NCBI GenBank assembly: GCA_029262065.1 | Contig: JAJDAC010000038.1 | Location: 1 to 53,954 of the forward strand | Source of the DNA: Candidatus Krumholzibacteriota bacterium | GTDB taxonomy: Bacteria > Krumholzibacteriota > Krumholzibacteriia > JAJRXK01 | Length of the DNA: 53,954 nucleotides | Direction: 5' to 3' | Shown: one piece after another, positions 51,860 through 53,954 of the stretch | How the letters are laid out: each line of letters starts with the position of its first letter | Numbering within the stretch: the first letter of the stretch is position 1 | The notes under the pieces: generated by a model | Database searches by the model: none | What the model was told of the DNA's origin: nothing | The model's input: only the letters and a program-made list of their open reading frames with translations | Made by a program: the position numbers and the translations under genes

Positions 51860-53569
51860 GTGCGTGGCCCCGCTCACTCTCATCTTACTCTGTCTTGCGC
51901 GCTCCCACGCCTTGTTGCGATCCCAGGCCTTGTTGCGCTGTTGGGTCTTGTTGCGCCGCTGACCCTGTCGGCTCCCGTTGCCATGGCCGAGAGCCCCTTC
52001 TGGGGCTGCCCGCTGCTCATCGACGACTTCTCCCAGGGTGGTGTCCAAATTACCGAAGGGCCGTTGGACTACACGGTTATCGGACTCCCCACCGAGAGCT
52101 GCTACGGCGGGCGGAGGCAGGTCATCGTTCAGCCCCACCCCGGTCACAAGGGCGGCATGACCTACGGCGGAGGTGGGGACTACCGTTTCTTCATGGAGAC
52201 CGAGTCGCAGTATCCACAGGGCGACGCGATCAACAACGCCGACGTGATCCTGCACTACGACTTTGCCCAACCCATAGACGTCACGCAGGGCGGTGCGAAC
52301 GATCGTGTAATTGTGGACGTGGTGTCGGAGTCCTACCTGACCGGGTTGGTGCGGTTCAAGCTCGGGAACGCCGCTCACGGCTTTGCGATGTTGTTGAATC
52401 CGGGCGAGAACGTGTTCTTGCTGTCCTCGAACTCGACTTTCGACTTCACGCAGGTCGATCGATTTTCGCTGCACCTCTATACCTACGGCCCCGAAGGCGA
52501 AGGCGATGGAACCATAAGTCGCATCCGACTCACGGGGCCCGACAACCCATTGTTGAATTTCGAAGTGCCGTCGGTCACCGAGTACGGACCGCCGTGGCCG
52601 GTGTGGGGTCCGTACTTCAACACCTGGCAGGAAGTGGCGGGAGTGCAAACGCGAACCACGCAAGTGGGGCTGTTGCTGAACGGCGCGATCGACCTTGGCA
52701 GTCGACTGCCCTTGAACGTGGCCATGACCGGCTCCGACAACGCTCCCAGCGGCGAGCGCGTGGGTACCAACGGCGCCATTGGGTTCGTGCAGCCGGCGGT
52801 GGGGAAGGCATATTATCAAATGCACGGCGAGCCGGATGGCCAGACTCGCGACCAAACGCACGGCAAAGCGCTCGGGGATGCCGCGTTCGACTTCACCGTC
52901 GACATTCAACCCGCTGGTTCGCAGGTGCCTCTTGGCGTTGTGGTGGATGACAGTGCCGAAGGAACCGTGGGAGGAACGTTCCATATTCCCTTCGAGGTGG
53001 AAGTCTACGACCAGCCCACCGCGCTGATCGCCGGCACCAACTCCTACACCATGCGGGTGCAGGTGGACGATCCGTCGCTCGAGTTTTCCGACGTGCGCAT
53101 TACGCCGCCGGTCGACGGGGCCACCAGTTTCGACGTGAGCTTCGAACTGCTGTCGAGGGGGGCCAGGGTTGTAGCCGGCATGGCTGCACCAGGTATAGTT
53201 GCGCCAGGTATGGTTACACCCGGCGATGATCCCCTGTTCACGGTGAGCATGGTCGGCGACTGGTTCCCCGAGGTGGTAACCACGGCGGCGCCAAGTGTGG
53301 CGCCGACCATGGTGCTGTCGGCGTGGCCGAGCGTGGCGAGTGATCGCACGGTGTTGCGTTTGGAAGGCGCGAACGACGCGGGCGGGCAGGTGCGGGTGAT
53401 CGATGTTCGCGGCCGTGTGGTGAGGCGCCTTGCGTTCGCACCGGGAAAGAGCCAGTTGGTCTGGGACACCCGAAACGATCGCGGCGTCCGGGTTCCATCG
53501 GGCGTCTACTTTGCGCAGGCAACGTTCAACGGGCAGCGTGCGGTGCGTCGGATCACGGTGATGCGGTAG
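51860..53569 (+). CDS. Secreted beta-sandwich protein with sorting domain, function unknown
   Basis: A 569-aa exported protein. A repetitive Leu/Ala/Val signal region (ending PVAMAES) is followed by a beta-sandwich (about 50-225: CPLLIDDFSQGGVQIT .. VILHYDFAQPIDVT .. RFSLHLYTYG) that may be a carbohydrate- or lipid-binding fold, a second region with MTGSDNAPSGERVGTNGA, and a C-terminal sorting-type module (about 480-569, LSAWPSVASDRTVLRL .. IDVRGRVVRRL .. PSGVYFAQA). GTG at 51860 has AAGGAGA at proper spacing, so it is preferred over the ATG at 51842, which would put that site inside the gene. No enzyme signature seen. Confidence 0.75.
   Translation: MRGPAHSHLTLSCALPRLVAIPGLVALLGLVAPLTLSAPVAMAESPFWGCPLLIDDFSQGGVQITEGPLDYTVIGLPTESCYGGRRQVIVQPHPGHKGGMTYGGGGDYRFFMETESQYPQGDAINNADVILHYDFAQPIDVTQGGANDRVIVDVVSESYLTGLVRFKLGNAAHGFAMLLNPGENVFLLSSNSTFDFTQVDRFSLHLYTYGPEGEGDGTISRIRLTGPDNPLLNFEVPSVTEYGPPWPVWGPYFNTWQEVAGVQTRTTQVGLLLNGAIDLGSRLPLNVAMTGSDNAPSGERVGTNGAIGFVQPAVGKAYYQMHGEPDGQTRDQTHGKALGDAAFDFTVDIQPAGSQVPLGVVVDDSAEGTVGGTFHIPFEVEVYDQPTALIAGTNSYTMRVQVDDPSLEFSDVRITPPVDGATSFDVSFELLSRGARVVAGMAAPGIVAPGMVTPGDDPLFTVSMVGDWFPEVVTTAAPSVAPTMVLSAWPSVASDRTVLRLEGANDAGGQVRVIDVRGRVVRRLAFAPGKSQLVWDTRNDRGVRVPSGVYFAQATFNGQRAVRRITVMR
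51909..51962. repeat. 18-bp in-frame tandem repeat in a signal peptide
   Basis: Three 18-base units (GCCTTGTTGCGATCCCAG, GCCTTGTTGCGCTGTTGG, GTCTTGTTGCGCCGCTGA) encode ALVAIPG/LVALLGL/VAPL, that is, the hydrophobic core of the signal peptide itself. Confidence 0.85.
53177..53221. repeat. 15-bp in-frame tandem repeat in the 51860 gene
   Basis: Units GGCATGGCTGCACCA, GGTATAGTTGCGCCA and GGTATGGTTACACCC encode GMAAP, GIVAP and GMVTP, a linker before the C-terminal domain. Confidence 0.85.
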
Positions 53570-53577
53570 ATCTGCAG

Positions 53578-53624
53578 ATGAGACCCGGGCCCCATGTCTC
53601 TCGACGATGGGACCCGGGTCCTAT
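53578..53624. terminator. Imperfect long inverted repeat between convergent genes
   Basis: The left arm from ATGAGACCCGGGCCCCATG (53578) pairs with the right arm ATGGGACCCGGGTCCTAT (53607..53624) with a few mismatches, around the loop CTCTCG. It sits between a plus-strand gene ending at 53569 and a minus-strand gene ending at 53654, as expected of a bidirectional terminator, although T-runs are weak. Both arms contain the ACCCGGG(T/C)CC core of the palindrome at 227 and 1654. Confidence 0.55.
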
Positions 53625-53653
53625 GTTTCCCTGGTCAGGTTCTACGTAGCAGG

Positions 53654-53954
53654 CTACTTGATGAGAGTCATGCGTCGCGACGTGGTCGTCTCACCTGCTT
53701 CCAGCCGAGCAATGTAAACGCCCGATGACACTTGTGCACCGCTGTCAGTACGACCGTTCCAGGTGATCTCGTGTCGTCCCGCCGTTTTCTCTCCGTTCAC
53801 CAGCGTGGCCACGAGACGCCCCGCGGCGTTGTACACCAGCAGTCTTACGTGACCGGTCTGGGGAACGTTGAACGCAATGAGCGTGGACGGGTTGAACGGA
53901 TTCGGCACCGCGTCGTGCAGCGCGAACTTCGGCTCAGTGGGGTTGTCGGCCGCC
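53654..53954 (-). CDS. Secreted protein, C-terminal sorting domain only (5' end outside the window)
   Basis: The reading frame is open to the window edge. The last about 100 residues are a complete FlgD-like sorting module: VPNPFNPSTLIAFNVPQTG, then VYNAAGRLVATLVNGEK, ITWNGRTDSGAQVSSGVY and a basic tail ending RRMTLIK. This is the eighth such C-terminus in the window. What precedes it cannot be seen; the GTG at 53908 is an internal Val, not a start. Confidence 0.88.
   Translation of the reverse strand, partial: AADNPTEPKFALHDAVPNPFNPSTLIAFNVPQTGHVRLLVYNAAGRLVATLVNGEKTAGRHEITWNGRTDSGAQVSSGVYIARLEAGETTTSRRMTLIK

Noticed and set aside
51461-52984. 507-codon minus-strand open frame
   Set aside because: Crosses two genes and an intergenic region; its apparent RNKAW repeats are the antisense of the 18-bp repeat.

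Overview
The window is GC-rich and densely coded on both strands. Eight encoded proteins (one cut by the window edge) end in a FlgD-like, T9SS-type C-terminal sorting module: an NP(F)NP-type start, a 'Y/F-D-x-x-G-R-L-V' strand, then 'SGxYxYxL' and a basic tail. With a PorV/PorQ-like outer-membrane protein, a TonB-dependent receptor, many signal peptides, and an ECF sigma/Ser-Thr kinase pair, this suggests a diderm of the FCB superphylum or its candidate-phylum relatives (Krumholzibacteriota or Eisenbacteria-like). That placement is inference; there is no rRNA or other marker gene. I saw no tRNA, rRNA, CRISPR array, transposase or phage gene.

Layout. 0-1.7 kb: a duplicated secreted beta-helix gene family with a repeated palindromic leader. 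1.8-8.6 kb, minus strand: a TIGR02999-type ECF sigma factor, a membrane Ser/Thr kinase with TPRs, and a large multidomain secreted serine protease. 8.7-12.8 kb, plus strand: a Fur-box promoter followed by an overlapping operon of porin, FMN-binding-domain protein, small four-helix membrane protein and an ApbE flavin transferase fused to a DUF6265-like domain. This looks like an iron-controlled extracytosolic flavin electron-transfer module. 12.8-15.1 kb, minus: a family B DNA polymerase (Pol II type). 15.3-25 kb, plus: two tandem paralogous secreted trypsin-like proteases with P-domains, then an M14 zinc carboxypeptidase; together a secreted protein-degradation cluster.

25-49.8 kb is a carbohydrate-use locus that best fits beta-1,2-glucan (sophoro-oligosaccharides): two GH144-type (Glycoamylase, PF10091) endo-glucanases, one a lipoprotein and one carrying the sorting domain; a 1296-aa cytoplasmic GH94 phosphorylase; a complete CUT1-type ABC importer (lipoprotein binding protein, two permeases, separate UgpC/MalK-type ATPase); a secreted F5/8-type-C plus six-hairpin glycosidase-like protein of unresolved family; a LacI-type repressor with an operator over its own promoter; and a surface module (CBM9-like protein, TonB-dependent receptor, 1094-aa sorting-domain protein, PorV-like protein). 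The inferred flow is surface cleavage, TonB-dependent uptake, periplasmic trimming, ABC import, and cytosolic phosphorolysis to glucose-1-phosphate.

49.8-54 kb holds secreted proteins of unknown function. Through the window, several CDSs contain in-frame 15-, 18- or 24-bp tandem repeats, often in the signal peptide, and two distant terminators share the same hairpin arm.
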